A DNA stretch of 64,000 nt, taken from contig NZ_CP192507.1 of NCBI RefSeq assembly GCF_050613145.1, positions 1,798,001 to 1,862,000 on the forward strand, given 5' to 3'. The stretch comes from Lysinibacillus_B sp050613145. GTDB taxonomy: Bacteria > Bacillota > Bacilli > Bacillales_A > Planococcaceae. Every line of letters begins with the position of its first letter. Position 1 is the first letter of the stretch. The notes under the pieces were generated by a model. The model did not search any database. It worked only from the letters and a program-made list of their open reading frames with translations, and was not told the origin of the DNA. Below are positions 7,189-16,062 of this stretch, in pieces. The position numbers and the translations under genes were made by a program.

Positions 7189-7775
7189 ATGCATTATAAA
7201 TGTATTTTCAGATGGATGTTTCCTCTTGCTTTATTTAGTTTAGTTAGTGTATTTGGCTTAACAGTTTTTTGCATCAGAAGCTGGTGTATCACAAGAGCAA
7301 AAAGAAAAGTACTATAGGCAATATCATAATGATTTAAAAGACTTACAAAAACAGTATGCAGGACAAGAAGTACTAAATGTTTCAGTATCTGATTTTGAAT
7401 ATTTTAAATAAACTGATTATATTTAATGATCAGAATATAAAGAAATATCAATCGAAGTAATAACAAGTAAAGTTGCTGTATCAAATAATTCTTTTCCTGT
7501 ACGAAGTATTGTAACAAGCATTACAAAATCATTTCATGTTACAAATACAACGGGCAATATTGACCGGGACAAGCCCTGGAACAATTGCAACGTCTACAGG
7601 TTCAAGTGCTAGTTCTTGGAGCCAAACATATGCAGGCATATCCGGATGGCCTCAAAGTCAACCTTATACTTACTTCCCACATAGCTTTGCGGGAATCTAT
7701 GTCTACCAAGGCGCAATATTCCCTGTTTCTGCTAACTTTACAGTAAGTATTGCTAAGAACGGCTCACTATATTAA
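7189..7775 (+). pseudogene. Broken gene for a small secreted protein
   Basis: The ATG at 7189 follows TAGGAAG. The first frame encodes a signal-peptide-like start (RWMFPLALFSLVSVFGLTV) and then shifts. A second frame continues with FASEAGVSQEQKEKYYRQYH, is interrupted by stops near 7410-7425, and resumes with YKEISIEVITSKVAVSNN. A third frame from about 7560 ends with SWSQTYAGISGWPQSQ..FTVSIAKNGSLY at 7775. At least two frameshifts and in-frame stops are needed to join them. The family is not recognised. A GC-poor leader and the position in the prophage-debris region suggest loss of selection. Confidence 0.55.
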
Positions 7776-7933
7776 TTACATGTGTTTGAAGGGACGGCGT
7801 TACGCAGTCCTTTTTGTCTAAATAAAACCTCTCCATGAAGTCCTTTTATACCAATCGAAAAATTTGGGTATTTAGAAGGAATCGGAGTAACTATATAGAA
7901 CTATGTGTATAGAAATAGAAAAGAGGTGGAAAT

Positions 7934-8128
7934 GTGCATGACAAATGTATCGTATTAGTGGAGTTCATATTTCGTGTAGATCAGTACGAAGTTGAGGGGA
8001 ATGCTGCATTATTTTTTAGTAAAAATGATGTAATCCCATTGACAGATGAAGCGATTCTAAAGGAGATAAAAGCACAGTATGGATATGACGCCATCGAGAT
8101 TTTACACCGACAGAAAGAAACAGCTTAA
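7934..8128 (+). CDS. Small protein, paralogue of the protein at 2076
   Basis: 64 residues. The best start is GTG 7934, four bases after GAGGTGG; the ATG at 7932 is in another frame that stops at once. The sequence (VEGNAALFFSKND..LTDEAILKEIKAQYGYDAIEILHRQ) aligns along most of its length with the gene at 2076-2318, but lacks the acidic tail. The spacing of the RBS is short and no sequestering hairpin is seen here, so expression may differ from its twin. Function unknown. It is followed about 115 bases later by copy 2 of the broken 26-codon ORF. Confidence 0.5.
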   Translation: MHDKCIVLVEFIFRVDQYEVEGNAALFFSKNDVIPLTDEAILKEIKAQYGYDAIEILHRQKETA

Positions 8129-8242
8129 AAGTTAAGCCCCCACATTTATACTGTGGAGGGCTATTTTTAGTTTATAAGGTACCCCATTTTAATATGCTAA
8201 AAATCCAATACGTATGTAAATGTTGATATTAAAGGATAGATT

Positions 8243-8322
8243 ATAAAAAATATTCACTACGAATCAAATAGAACTCAGGAGCAAAACACACCGCCGAAGT
8301 GGTTGTCGTAACAAGGTTTTAA
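8243..8322 (+). pseudogene. Decayed ~26-codon small ORF, copy 2
   Basis: Frame from an ATA (8243, probably once ATG, after AAAGGATAG) reads KNIHYESNRTQEQ, then loses one base in an A run near 8285. After the shift it continues HTAEVVVVTRF to a TAA at 8320. It corresponds to 2932-3010. The two copies carry different lesions, so the duplication came before the decay. Confidence 0.5.
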
Positions 8323-8471
8323 GTGAATATCCCATTTACGCTACGAACATGCTAGTAGCGTTTTTTATTTGTATTAAATTGTGCTATTAATGGCAAGCAA
8401 GTTTAACCTAATTTTAACCTTTGTTGATTATAGTTAGATTAAAAAATATGTGAAGTGAGGTGCATAGAAAG

Positions 8472-8945
8472 ATGGGAATAAAATCAAGTGTTAAAGTACA
8501 AGGAAATAAACAATTAAAAATTACTAAACGCCAAATGTTGCTGAATATGAGGACAGTAAAGTTACAAAGATTTTTCAAAATCAAAGGATTATTTTTAGGG
8601 GGATTTGGTACTCAAGTAGATGGAATAGGCAATTTTTTCTGTGAGTCATGCCTCTTACCAAAACTACAAGAAGCAATTGATTTTATGTTAGAACGGCTAG
8701 ATATCGACACAATGCGCTCGTTTACAATTATAGAAAAACGAAGTAGCAATTACTCAGAAAAGGTTTTTCACATAAAAAACAATATAACAAACACAAATAT
8801 TATTCATTTCTATGTGCAAGTAGAAAATCTCTTAGATAAAGGCTACTACTACCACTACCATACTTTTGAAGACAACTTCGCTACACAGTATGATTTAGGA
8901 GGAATTTATCGGAACCAAAACACGTCGCTGAATCGGTTGATGTAA
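8472..8945 (+). CDS. Hypothetical protein
   Basis: 157 residues from ATG 8472, which follows GTGAGG by eleven bases; a GTG at 8460 overlaps the RBS and is less likely. The N-terminal 40 residues are basic (KVQGNKQLKITKRQ, RTVKLQRFFKIK). The middle contains a C-E-S-C pair (FFCESCLLPKLQEA) and a Tyr/His-rich stretch (KGYYYHYHTFEDN) that could bind metal, though this is speculation. No signal peptide or membrane helix. I do not recognise a family. It lies at the edge of the prophage-like region and is probably accessory. Confidence 0.45.
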   Translation: MGIKSSVKVQGNKQLKITKRQMLLNMRTVKLQRFFKIKGLFLGGFGTQVDGIGNFFCESCLLPKLQEAIDFMLERLDIDTMRSFTIIEKRSSNYSEKVFHIKNNITNTNIIHFYVQVENLLDKGYYYHYHTFEDNFATQYDLGGIYRNQNTSLNRLM

Positions 8946-9254
8946 AGAAGTAAAGCTTTGAAATGCTATATTACTAAAGTCTGATGCTACTAAAAAAGAA
9001 AAGTAGGCACTTTTTAAGTATTATACAAGTTTAAAGTTTCAGGTTAAGGTTTTTCTACAGCTCAGTGAATTGTGGAAAATCCTTTTGTTAGGAATATACT
9101 TGATCTGTTAATTAAATGGAATGGGCTTTGCCGCTGCTACAGTTACAATTATCTTAAGTTAGTTATTTATTTAAGCATAAGATTTGTTTTAATGAGTTTT
9201 TTAGAAAATAAGGGGAGCTCGTCAAGCCTTTATGAATACAGCGAAGATTATAGT

Positions 9255-9295
9255 GAAAAAAGGTGATTTGGCAACATGACCAATTCACCTTTTTC
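9255..9295. terminator. Bidirectional terminator, mainly for the hydrolase gene
   Basis: AAAAAAGGTGATTTGG and CCAATTCACCTTTTTC form a stem with A and T runs on both sides. It lies immediately after the minus-strand stop at 9298. The 300 bases before it (8946-9254) hold nothing else I can support. Confidence 0.75.
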
Positions 9296-9297
9296 TA

Positions 9298-10263
9298 TTA
9301 ATCTATATACTTCCCGACAAAGCGCCAAACCGTTTCCCAATACGTATCGGGGTCTACTTTTACAGCATCACCATGGGCAGCATTTGGAATAATGAGCTTT
9401 TCTTTTTCTACCTGTGCGGCATTGTAGACGTCATCTAACATTTCATATGGTACAAATGTGTCGCCATCACCGTGGATAAAGAGCATCGGTGTTTTGCTTT
9501 TAGCAACTTGTTTAACGGCGGATGCTTCGTAAATATCATAGCCAGCGCGGATATTTGAAACGGTGTTTGCCGCATGCAGGACTGGAAATTCGGGTAGGCC
9601 AAACAAATCATCCAGTTGATAAATAAACACATCGCTCACGGAACTATAACCACAATCCTCCACGATGACTTTCACATTTGAAGGAAGGTCTTCACCCGAG
9701 GCCATCATTACTGTTGCAGCCCCCATTGAAACACCAAATAATACAATTTCGGCATCTGGATTGATGTTACGTATTTCATCAATCCATTGTAGAAGATCTA
9801 AGCGATCATGCCAGCCCATGCCGATATATTCACCTTCACTATCACCGTGTCCACGAAGATCTGGGGCTAATACATGATAGCCGTTTTCGTAAAATGGGCG
9901 AATCCAGCGTGTCATCTTATCCGCTCGACTCGTATAACCATGAGCAATCAGGACCCATTTATCATTTTGCTCTCCGTTCTCATACAGATTGGCATGTAAT
10001 TTCAACTTCAATTTATCTTTTGATTCAATCAATAAAGAGGACGGCGGATACTCTTCTTCGAATTGATCGTCTAAATCGGATGATTGTTGTTCAATGATAG
10101 GGTCAATAGCAGTGCTATCCGCTAAATGTGGATTGTCCTCCATAAACTCTTTTTCATCTGTGGCGCTTAATGCATAATTATAAAAATAATTACCGACAGC
10201 AAAATATGCAACGCCTATTAAGACGACAAAAATGGTTAAAAAGATCAGTAATTTTTTTTTCAT
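9298..10263 (-). CDS. Alpha/beta hydrolase, membrane-anchored
   Basis: 321 residues. An N-terminal hydrophobic helix (residues 4-25) with no clear cleavage site suggests an anchor with the catalytic domain outside the membrane. The alpha/beta-hydrolase fold follows from about residue 75: oxyanion region AHGYTSRADK, PDLRGHGDSEG, nucleophile elbow GVSMGAA with Ser179, and likely acid Asp268 in GDGDTFVP and His297 in AAHGDA. It belongs to the serine aminopeptidase/BAAT-like group common in Bacillus, acting on unknown esters or amides. It is a single-gene unit with a terminator after it and is convergent with nothing essential. The substrate cannot be read from the sequence. Confidence 0.8.
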   Translation of the reverse strand: MKKKLLIFLTIFVVLIGVAYFAVGNYFYNYALSATDEKEFMEDNPHLADSTAIDPIIEQQSSDLDDQFEEEYPPSSLLIESKDKLKLKLHANLYENGEQNDKWVLIAHGYTSRADKMTRWIRPFYENGYHVLAPDLRGHGDSEGEYIGMGWHDRLDLLQWIDEIRNINPDAEIVLFGVSMGAATVMMASGEDLPSNVKVIVEDCGYSSVSDVFIYQLDDLFGLPEFPVLHAANTVSNIRAGYDIYEASAVKQVAKSKTPMLFIHGDGDTFVPYEMLDDVYNAAQVEKEKLIIPNAAHGDAVKVDPDTYWETVWRFVGKYID

Positions 10264-10495
10264 ATGTACACTCCTGATAGATTGATATAAAGCAATATTG
10301 ATATTGTACCAAATACATCAAAAACCGTCTGTCTTTGTTTTGTATCGTTTGTGGTAAGTAGGAACAGATTTCAAATACTAGTTACGGTAACGAATTTTAG
10401 AGATACCTTTATTTTGGATAAAAAATGAAAATGCAACTTTTATTCGTAATTTTCGTTTAAATAAGAAAGTATGTATATTTGGGGAGGGGTTAAGC

Positions 10496-11059
10496 GTGGA
10501 AGAAAAACAAGATAATTGGTTAGATTGGGTCAAAACAATTGGAATCGCATTTGTATTAGCTGTAGGGGTACGGTATTTTATTTTTACACCCATTGTTGTA
10601 CAAGGTGCGTCAATGATGCCAACGTTGGAAGATGGGGAAATGTTGGCGGTCGATAAAATCACTCCTAAACTAACAGATTTAGAGCGCTTTGATGTCATTG
10701 TATTTAAAGAGACAGAAGAAGAGAATTATGTGAAGCGAGTAATCGGTTTGCCTGGCGATCACATTCAGTACATAGACGATGTGCTATATGTGAATGGTGA
10801 AAAATACGATGAACCGTATTTAGATAAATATAAAGCGGAGTTAAAGGATCCTGGTACATTGACGGAAGATTTTACGTTAGAGGACTACTTACAAGAGACG
10901 ACTGTACCGGAAGGGCATTTGTTTGTATTAGGCGATAATCGTCGTGTAAGTATAGATAGTCGCTTACCAGCTGTGGGATTTGTTCCGATGGATACAGTCA
11001 TTGGGGAAGTAAGATTCGTATATTGGCCGCTTTCCAATGCTGAATTAATAAGTAATTAA
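10496..11059 (+). CDS. lepB: Signal peptidase I
   Basis: 187 residues from GTG 10496 after GGGGAGGGG. One membrane anchor (residues 14-34) precedes the peptidase S26 domain. Box B carries the nucleophile Ser39 (GASMMPTL), box D the general base Lys80 (YVKRVIGLPGD), and box E is GDNRRVSIDSR. The enzyme cleaves signal peptides from exported proteins at the outer face of the membrane. It is of the prokaryotic (SipS/SipT-like) type rather than the ER (SipW) type because it has the Ser-Lys dyad. It stands alone with its own terminator, and the genome probably has other paralogues. Confidence 0.92.
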   Translation: MEEKQDNWLDWVKTIGIAFVLAVGVRYFIFTPIVVQGASMMPTLEDGEMLAVDKITPKLTDLERFDVIVFKETEEENYVKRVIGLPGDHIQYIDDVLYVNGEKYDEPYLDKYKAELKDPGTLTEDFTLEDYLQETTVPEGHLFVLGDNRRVSIDSRLPAVGFVPMDTVIGEVRFVYWPLSNAELISN

Positions 11060-11072
11060 TAGGTTAAACGAG

Positions 11073-11104
11073 ACGACACTAAAAATAGTAGTGTCGTTTT
11101 TTGT
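11073..11104 (+). terminator. Intrinsic terminator of lepB
   Basis: ACGACACTA / TAGTGTCGT stem with a 7-base loop, followed by TTTTTTG. Confidence 0.9.
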
Positions 11105-11185
11105 TATTTCATGTAAAATATAGTGCGTAAGGTTTATAACTTGTAAACAGTAGATAGATATTTTGGTAGGTAAGGGGGTATTTCT

Positions 11186-11950
11186 ATGAAGGGCTCAATC
11201 ATTTTTACTACTACGGTTTGGATTTATGTAATTACAATAATTGTTCATATTTTATTATTACAGCTAGACGATGCACGCAATTATATAGGAATCACAATGA
11301 TTATTCCTTTACTCGTTGTCTTACTATATCAAGCCGTCATCAAGAAAATGAAGGTAGAATACAGCTTTGCAATTCGAAAGTCAACATTTTATCCGACAGT
11401 GCTAGCCATCCTATTACCGATTTTTTTAGGGGTAGGTTTGCAGCTATATTTTTACTTTATGTATGGGGAATATTTTTTATTTACGACATATCATGAGTTG
11501 ATTTCTTTACTATTCATTGGGATGACGATTAGTACATTGTCTGCGCTTTTAGAGGAAATTGTTTGGCGCGGGAATTACTATGAGTATTTACGACGAAAGT
11601 ATAGCTTTATAAAAACAGCATTGATTACAGCGAGCATATGGTCCATTTGGCATTTACCAATCGCCTTTTTTTATAAAACTTATACGCATAAGTTCATGGG
11701 CATCGTCATCTATTTGTTATTATTATTTACGATTTCTATCATTCTTACATACATAAGAGAGAAAGGCGATTCAGTTATACCAGCAGCCATTTTACACGGT
11801 ATGTTAAATGTATTTTATTTGCATGATCCTACACCAGGAACGATTGCAGTGGAAATTTTAGATATGACCAAATGGGTAGTATTTGTCGTGACTTGTATTA
11901 TACTGTTTATGTTGGTAGAACTAAGAGCCACAAAAGTACGTGTTATTTAA
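11186..11950 (+). CDS. CPBP-family intramembrane metalloprotease (CAAX/Abi type)
   Basis: 254 residues, mostly hydrophobic, with about seven predicted helices. The family motifs are present: EExxxR as E123-E124..R128 (LLEEIVWRGNYYEYL), a histidine in WHLPIAFF (H156) and another in AAILHGMLNVF (H204), which together bind the catalytic zinc in this fold. The start at ATG 11186 follows AAGGGGG. Members act as intramembrane endopeptidases; in Gram-positives they are often linked to bacteriocin self-immunity or peptide processing. No bacteriocin gene is adjacent here. Single-gene unit with a strong terminator. Confidence 0.85.
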   Translation: MKGSIIFTTTVWIYVITIIVHILLLQLDDARNYIGITMIIPLLVVLLYQAVIKKMKVEYSFAIRKSTFYPTVLAILLPIFLGVGLQLYFYFMYGEYFLFTTYHELISLLFIGMTISTLSALLEEIVWRGNYYEYLRRKYSFIKTALITASIWSIWHLPIAFFYKTYTHKFMGIVIYLLLLFTISIILTYIREKGDSVIPAAILHGMLNVFYLHDPTPGTIAVEILDMTKWVVFVVTCIILFMLVELRATKVRVI

Positions 11951-11959
11951 GCAAGTATA

Positions 11960-11997
11960 AAAGCCGCCAAACCGTTATAAATGGTTTGGCGGCTTTT
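11960..11997 (+). terminator. Intrinsic terminator
   Basis: AAAGCCGCCAAACC / GGTTTGGCGGCTTTT, a 14-bp perfect stem with a T tail, 10 bases after the CPBP protease gene. Confidence 0.95.
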
Positions 11998-12170
11998 GTA
12001 AAATAACGATAAATAGAAGAACTAAGTAATAAAACCTTTCACATAACATAAAATAAGGTATAAAGACCTTTTTAACCGGAAGTTGAAAAAGTGGAATGTT
12101 TTAGGTAAAAAAGACTAATGTTGTGTAAATTTTTTTGTTTATAAGTTCGGATTCAGAGGTGAGTGATAAA

Positions 12171-13355
12171 ATGGTATCTGATTCTCAATCGTTTTATATA
12201 CACAAAGCAAAAATTCAACACAATTTTAGAAAAATAGCATTGGTTAGTAAAGTAATGACGGGTATTGTATTATTTATTTTATTAGTAGAAACAGTCATTT
12301 TTATTTTTACTAAAGAACAAGCCTCTAGTGAGATTCTCACTAATGTCTGGGGGTATTTATTGTTACTAGCGTTCAATTTGATTTGTCATTATTATATACA
12401 AGTAAAACGGGTAAATGTAACAGAAGAAAATTACCGAAAAATGGATTTATATATTATGTTATATATTGGGACTTTAACAAGTTTAGGGGTCATGATTGCA
12501 CTGACAAGTCAGCCGGACAACAATCAGCTCATGATGTATACGCTAATTATGTTAATTTGTTGTTCTTACTTTGTATTAACGAATAAACAAATACTTCCTC
12601 CAATCGTAATTACTAGTTTCGTATTAGTAACAGGGTTATATGTCATGCAAGGAAACTCACCACAATTTTATGGGCAATTACTCTATTTGGCGATATTATT
12701 TCCTATTACGTATTTACTGTCTCGCGCTTTTTATTTTTCTTTTCATCATATGAACAAAATGCAAGCAAGACTGAAAAGTGAAATTGATATGACACGAAAA
12801 TTATCACAAGAACTTAGCGAAGCAAATCAAAAATTAGCTATTCAAGCCTCACTCGATCCACTCACAAATCTGTATAACCGCCGCGCGATTAATGAATATA
12901 TGGAACAGCTTGAAGCCCAAATGTTAGATAACCCTTATTTACTATCAGCAATTGTCTTAGATATTGATTATTTTAAACTTTATAACGATACGTATGGCCA
13001 TACTAGCGGAGATGAAGTATTACGCAAAATCGGTCGTGTACTGAAGGGCGTTGCGACTAAATACAACGTTTTTGCTGCGCGGTGGGGAGGAGAGGAATTT
13101 ACACTGCTAATTGTTGAACAGCAGGAGGACAAGATTCGTGAAATTTGTGAAGAAATGATTCGCGAAGTGCATTTGCTACAAATTGAACATAAAGCGTCAA
13201 AGGTTGACCGTGTGATTACAGTCAGTATAGGCGCACATACGCAAATAGTTGCGACAGCAAATGATATTTTACTCTGTATCGAGCAAGCGGATATGGCATT
13301 ATACAGTGTAAAGGAAAAGGGACGTAATGCATTTGAGCATAAAATGTACATGTAG
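12171..13355 (+). CDS. Membrane-bound diguanylate cyclase (GGDEF)
   Basis: 394 residues from ATG 12171, which follows GAGGTGAG; an in-frame TTG at 12135 lacks an RBS. The N-terminal half has about six membrane helices forming an unrecognised sensor region. A short coiled-coil (KLSQELSEANQKLAIQAS) links to a GGDEF domain (about 225-390) starting DPLTNLYNRRAINEY. The active-site loop is RWGGEEF, with Gly-Gly at about 306-307, so it should make cyclic di-GMP from two GTP. No RxxD inhibitory I-site is seen directly before the loop. It has no partner genes and the signal it senses is unknown. A second GGDEF protein is encoded at 56375. Confidence 0.87.
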   Translation: MVSDSQSFYIHKAKIQHNFRKIALVSKVMTGIVLFILLVETVIFIFTKEQASSEILTNVWGYLLLLAFNLICHYYIQVKRVNVTEENYRKMDLYIMLYIGTLTSLGVMIALTSQPDNNQLMMYTLIMLICCSYFVLTNKQILPPIVITSFVLVTGLYVMQGNSPQFYGQLLYLAILFPITYLLSRAFYFSFHHMNKMQARLKSEIDMTRKLSQELSEANQKLAIQASLDPLTNLYNRRAINEYMEQLEAQMLDNPYLLSAIVLDIDYFKLYNDTYGHTSGDEVLRKIGRVLKGVATKYNVFAARWGGEEFTLLIVEQQEDKIREICEEMIREVHLLQIEHKASKVDRVITVSIGAHTQIVATANDILLCIEQADMALYSVKEKGRNAFEHKMYM

Positions 13356-13654
13356 TGTAGGCCTATCTTTTGGGGAGGCTGTATTTGCAATTGGAAGGAT
13401 GGGTATCCACATAAGAAAGCACATCTTCTCATCCTATTTTGATGGAGCTGTGTCTTATATAGCTGGTGGCGTCTATTTAGATAATAGTTATATGATTGTG
13501 TTGATTCATACCCCAATGCTGAAATTGTAAATCAATCCATTTCTAAAAATAGAAAAGGAGCAATTTGCAAGGGGTTCCTTAGTAAAATTGAACAAGATGC
13601 TATGGCTAGTAAAGTTATCGTTAGAATGATAGGTTATTTACAGGGGGGATTTTT
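13356..13654. other. Intergenic stretch, possible coding debris
   Basis: No start with a credible RBS. From about 13485 one plus-strand frame reads CVDSYPNAEIVNQSISKNRK and GFLSKIEQDAMASKVIVRM up to the next gene, which looks protein-like but is not recognised. It may be the 3' end of a deleted gene. Confidence 0.3.
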
Positions 13655-13990
13655 TTGGATAAATATTTCTCTGTTAAATTACTATTTGAATCAACAGCAA
13701 CATCTTCAAAAAACGAGGGGAAGATCTTTGAAGAAAGAATTTTTCTGTTAAATGGCAAGAGCAGGGAAGCGGTTTGCGATTTAGTAAATAAACATTTCCA
13801 ACCAGATTCATACGAAAATGCTGATGGTGGAATAAACACTGTAGAACTAGTAAAGATTTTAGATGTTTTTGAATTAGTGGACGATTTAAGTGAATCTCTA
13901 AATTTAAAGGAGGTCTATAGTCGATATATTTTGTTCGACAAACCTACTACTGCAGAAGAAGCAATTGAATTATATTCTTTAGATAAATAA
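13655..13990 (+). CDS. DUF4288-like small protein
   Basis: 111 residues from TTG 13655, preceded by AGGGGGG at good spacing. The start KYFSVKLLFESTATSS..GKIFEERIFLLNGKS resembles the W/Y-x-x-VKLLFE..FEER pattern of DUF4288 proteins; this comes from memory of the family and is not certain. It is soluble and acidic with no signal. Genes of this kind often sit near polymorphic toxin or immunity loci, but the neighbours here (diguanylate cyclase, thyA) give no support for that role. Function unknown. Confidence 0.6.
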   Translation: MDKYFSVKLLFESTATSSKNEGKIFEERIFLLNGKSREAVCDLVNKHFQPDSYENADGGINTVELVKILDVFELVDDLSESLNLKEVYSRYILFDKPTTAEEAIELYSLDK

Positions 13991-14080
13991 GAATTATACG
14001 TTGCCTAAAGAATGATTTATTCAATAGCGTATGTGAATAGCAATACCAATTGAAAAACTTTAACGTTTAGAAGTGATTTA

Positions 14081-14292
14081 TTAATGCCTGTCCTTCTGGC
14101 TAAGAGTGTTATCATAAACTTTTGAAGGTTCGCCCATTTTACTTGTTAAATCATCCACCAAGATCATACTATATTGTTCAGCAGAAAATAGCACATTGGT
14201 GGTAGGTGATGAATTTTCACTCGTAGCGCAAGCAGATAGTGGAACGATGGTGCTGAAATAAGCCATTACACAAAAAACATTGCAGTTTTCAT
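14081..14292 (-). pseudogene. Remnant of a small lipoprotein gene
   Basis: On the minus strand an ATG at 14292 begins MKTAMFFV and then stops. One base out of phase the frame continues MAYFSTIVPLSACATSEN, which holds a lipobox LSAC, then ILVDDLTSKMGEPSKVYDN and a stop at 14081. One frameshift inside the signal peptide would explain it. No good RBS is seen. The rest of 13991-14395 shows nothing else. Confidence 0.4.
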
Positions 14293-14395
14293 CGCAAAGA
14301 GAAAGATTTAACTTCAAAAATATCTGAAAATATACAACGGAAACTGTTAACATATATAATGGATAAGATAACTGAGTACGAAGGGAAGTTTAGTA

Positions 14396-15334
14396 ATGCA
14401 ACAATATTTAGCGCTATGTGAGCACATTTTGCAGCATGGATTTGAAAAGGAAGACCGAACAGGAACAGGGACGAAAAGCATTTTTGGCTATCAAATGCGC
14501 TTTAATTTACAAGAAGGGTTTCCGCTATTAACAACAAAACGCACTTTTTTTAAGTTGATTAAGACGGAGCTTTTATGGTTTTTAAAAGGTGACACAAATG
14601 TGCGAACACTCATTCAAGATAAAAATTATATTTGGAACGAGTGGGCGTTTGATAAATGGGTTAAATCGGACGATTATAACGGACCAGATATGACAGATTT
14701 CGGATTACGCGCGGCGAAAGATGAGGCATTTGCCAAAGTAGTCGATGAGCAAATGAACATCTTTAATGAAAAAATTTTAGCAGATGATGATTTTGCACAA
14801 AAGTACGGTGATTTAGGTCCGGTATATGGCAAGCAATGGCGTAGCTGGCCAGCTCCTAATGGTGAATCGATTGACCAAATTGCGAACGTAATCGAGCAAA
14901 TTAAGAAAAATCCTGATTCTCGCCGTTTAATCGTATCAGCATGGAACCCAGCGGAAGTAGACTCGATGGCTCTGCCGCCTTGTCATTCATTTTTCCAATT
15001 TTACGTAGCAGACGGCAAGCTTTCTTGTCAGCTGTATCAACGGAGTGGCGACGTTTTCTTAGGTGTTCCGTTTAATATCGCGTCGTATGCATTGCTTACA
15101 CATTTAATTGCAAAAGAATGTGGTTTAGACGTCGGTGAGTTTGTGCACACATTAGGAGATGCACATATTTACAAAAATCACTTTGACCAAGTATATGAGC
15201 AATTAAGCCGTGATCCACGTGAGCTACCACAGCTACATTTAGCGGACAAGTCGATTTTCGATATGACAGCTGAGGATATTACATTAGAAGGCTACAATCC
15301 ACATCCGCCAATTAAAGCACCGATTGCGGTGTAA
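14396..15334 (+). CDS. thyA: Thymidylate synthase
   Basis: 312 residues; ATG after GAAGGGAAG. It converts dUMP to dTMP with methylene-tetrahydrofolate. Family landmarks are all present: RTGTGTKSIFG near the N-terminus, the nucleophile Cys196 in LPPCHSFFQFYV, RSGDVFLGVPFNIASYALL and GDAHIYKNH. The length is above the 264-residue E. coli form because of an extra segment at about 90-140 (KSDDYNGPDMTD..QKYGDLGPVYG), as in the Lactobacillus casei enzyme. In related genomes dfrA usually follows directly; here dfrA is 20 kb away at 35287, so the pair has been separated. A strong terminator follows, making thyA a single-gene unit. Confidence 0.96.
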   Translation: MQQYLALCEHILQHGFEKEDRTGTGTKSIFGYQMRFNLQEGFPLLTTKRTFFKLIKTELLWFLKGDTNVRTLIQDKNYIWNEWAFDKWVKSDDYNGPDMTDFGLRAAKDEAFAKVVDEQMNIFNEKILADDDFAQKYGDLGPVYGKQWRSWPAPNGESIDQIANVIEQIKKNPDSRRLIVSAWNPAEVDSMALPPCHSFFQFYVADGKLSCQLYQRSGDVFLGVPFNIASYALLTHLIAKECGLDVGEFVHTLGDAHIYKNHFDQVYEQLSRDPRELPQLHLADKSIFDMTAEDITLEGYNPHPPIKAPIAV

Positions 15335-15341
15335 ATATTGA

Positions 15342-15395
15342 AGGAGGGTGTCCTAAAAGTCATAACAGATGACTTAGGACACCCTCCTATTTTTT
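15342..15395 (+). terminator. Intrinsic terminator of thyA
   Basis: AGGAGGGTGTCCTAA and TTAGGACACCCTCCT make a long stem extended by AAGTC/GACTT, followed by ATTTTTT. Confidence 0.95.
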
Positions 15396-15430
15396 GAGAG
15401 ATCATTATACATTGCTATTTAGAACTCTTT

Positions 15431-15583
15431 CTAGAAATCACATTCCATCAATGTTCGAGTGTAGGCGAATTCGTAAGTTTTTTCTAACATACAATCCGTC
15501 AAATTGCTTAAATAACCTGAATCTGACCCGAAATACATAATTAAAAACTGAACCATATTTTGACGCTCTTTTTCTGAAATCAT
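15431..15583 (-). CDS. Small 50-residue protein (BH0509-like pattern)
   Basis: ATG at 15583 is preceded on the minus strand by AGAGGGGGAT, a strong RBS. The product starts MISEKERQNMVQFLIMYFGS and ends TYEFAYTRTLMECDF. The pattern of a short basic-acidic start, NM(I/V)xFL and a C-terminal Tyr-rich helix recalls the tiny proteins annotated as BH0509 family in Bacillales; this is from memory. No membrane segment. It is probably a genuine small gene of unknown role. Confidence 0.55.
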   Translation of the reverse strand: MISEKERQNMVQFLIMYFGSDSGYLSNLTDCMLEKTYEFAYTRTLMECDF

Positions 15584-16062
15584 GTTAAATCCCCCTCTTT
15601 GATATATAACAATTATTTTTTATTATAATGTATTATATAACAGATAGGGGATAAAAACCACTAATTTTACCTAAATTTTAAAAATATTTTGAAAATTAAG
15701 GCGTTGATGTAAAATCAATCTGTTTATTAAGTGAAAAATGGATGACTGATTTACATATTGAGCTAACGAAAATTTCCTTAGCGTTCCATTTCATCGTAAA
15801 AGGGTGGAGGAGATGTAGGGAAGTTCTGTATAGTTGCAGTTGCTTACTCGAAAGTTTATTTAAAATAAAACAGCCATCAACCAGTGAATCTGGAAGATGG
15901 CTGTATAAGAGCAATTGGCTGCAAACATTCCTTAAAAATAAGTGTTTTTCACATGTATAGCCTTTTACAAATGGTAAAGAGGTTGTTACTTGGAAATGTG
16001 AATAGATCACATTTGCTTTTTCTTTCATCGTTTTTGTCGTGCGTTTCTTTTTGTTATTTTTG
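15584..16062. other. Long intergenic stretch with one hairpin
   Basis: No supported gene. ACAGCCATC (15870-15878) pairs with GATGGCTGT (15896-15904); read on the minus strand it is followed by TTTTATTTTA, so it may terminate a minus-strand transcript coming from the small ORF at 16063-16209. The rest is AT-rich and shows nothing I recognise. Confidence 0.45.

Noticed and set aside
8278..8320. ACACACCGCC and GTCGTAACAAGG look like the 3' end of 16S rRNA
   Set aside because: The two strings are far too close together, the surrounding 16S sequence is absent, and the same stretch aligns with the protein-like remnant at 2932-3010. The likeness is chance.
9072..9266. 64-codon plus-strand frame before the hydrolase terminator
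   Set aside because: GTG start without RBS, low-complexity hydrophobic and serine-rich translation, no family resemblance; it runs into the terminator.
13327..13530. 67-codon frame overlapping the end of the diguanylate cyclase gene
   Set aside because: Its first part lies inside the GGDEF gene in another frame, no RBS, no family resemblance.
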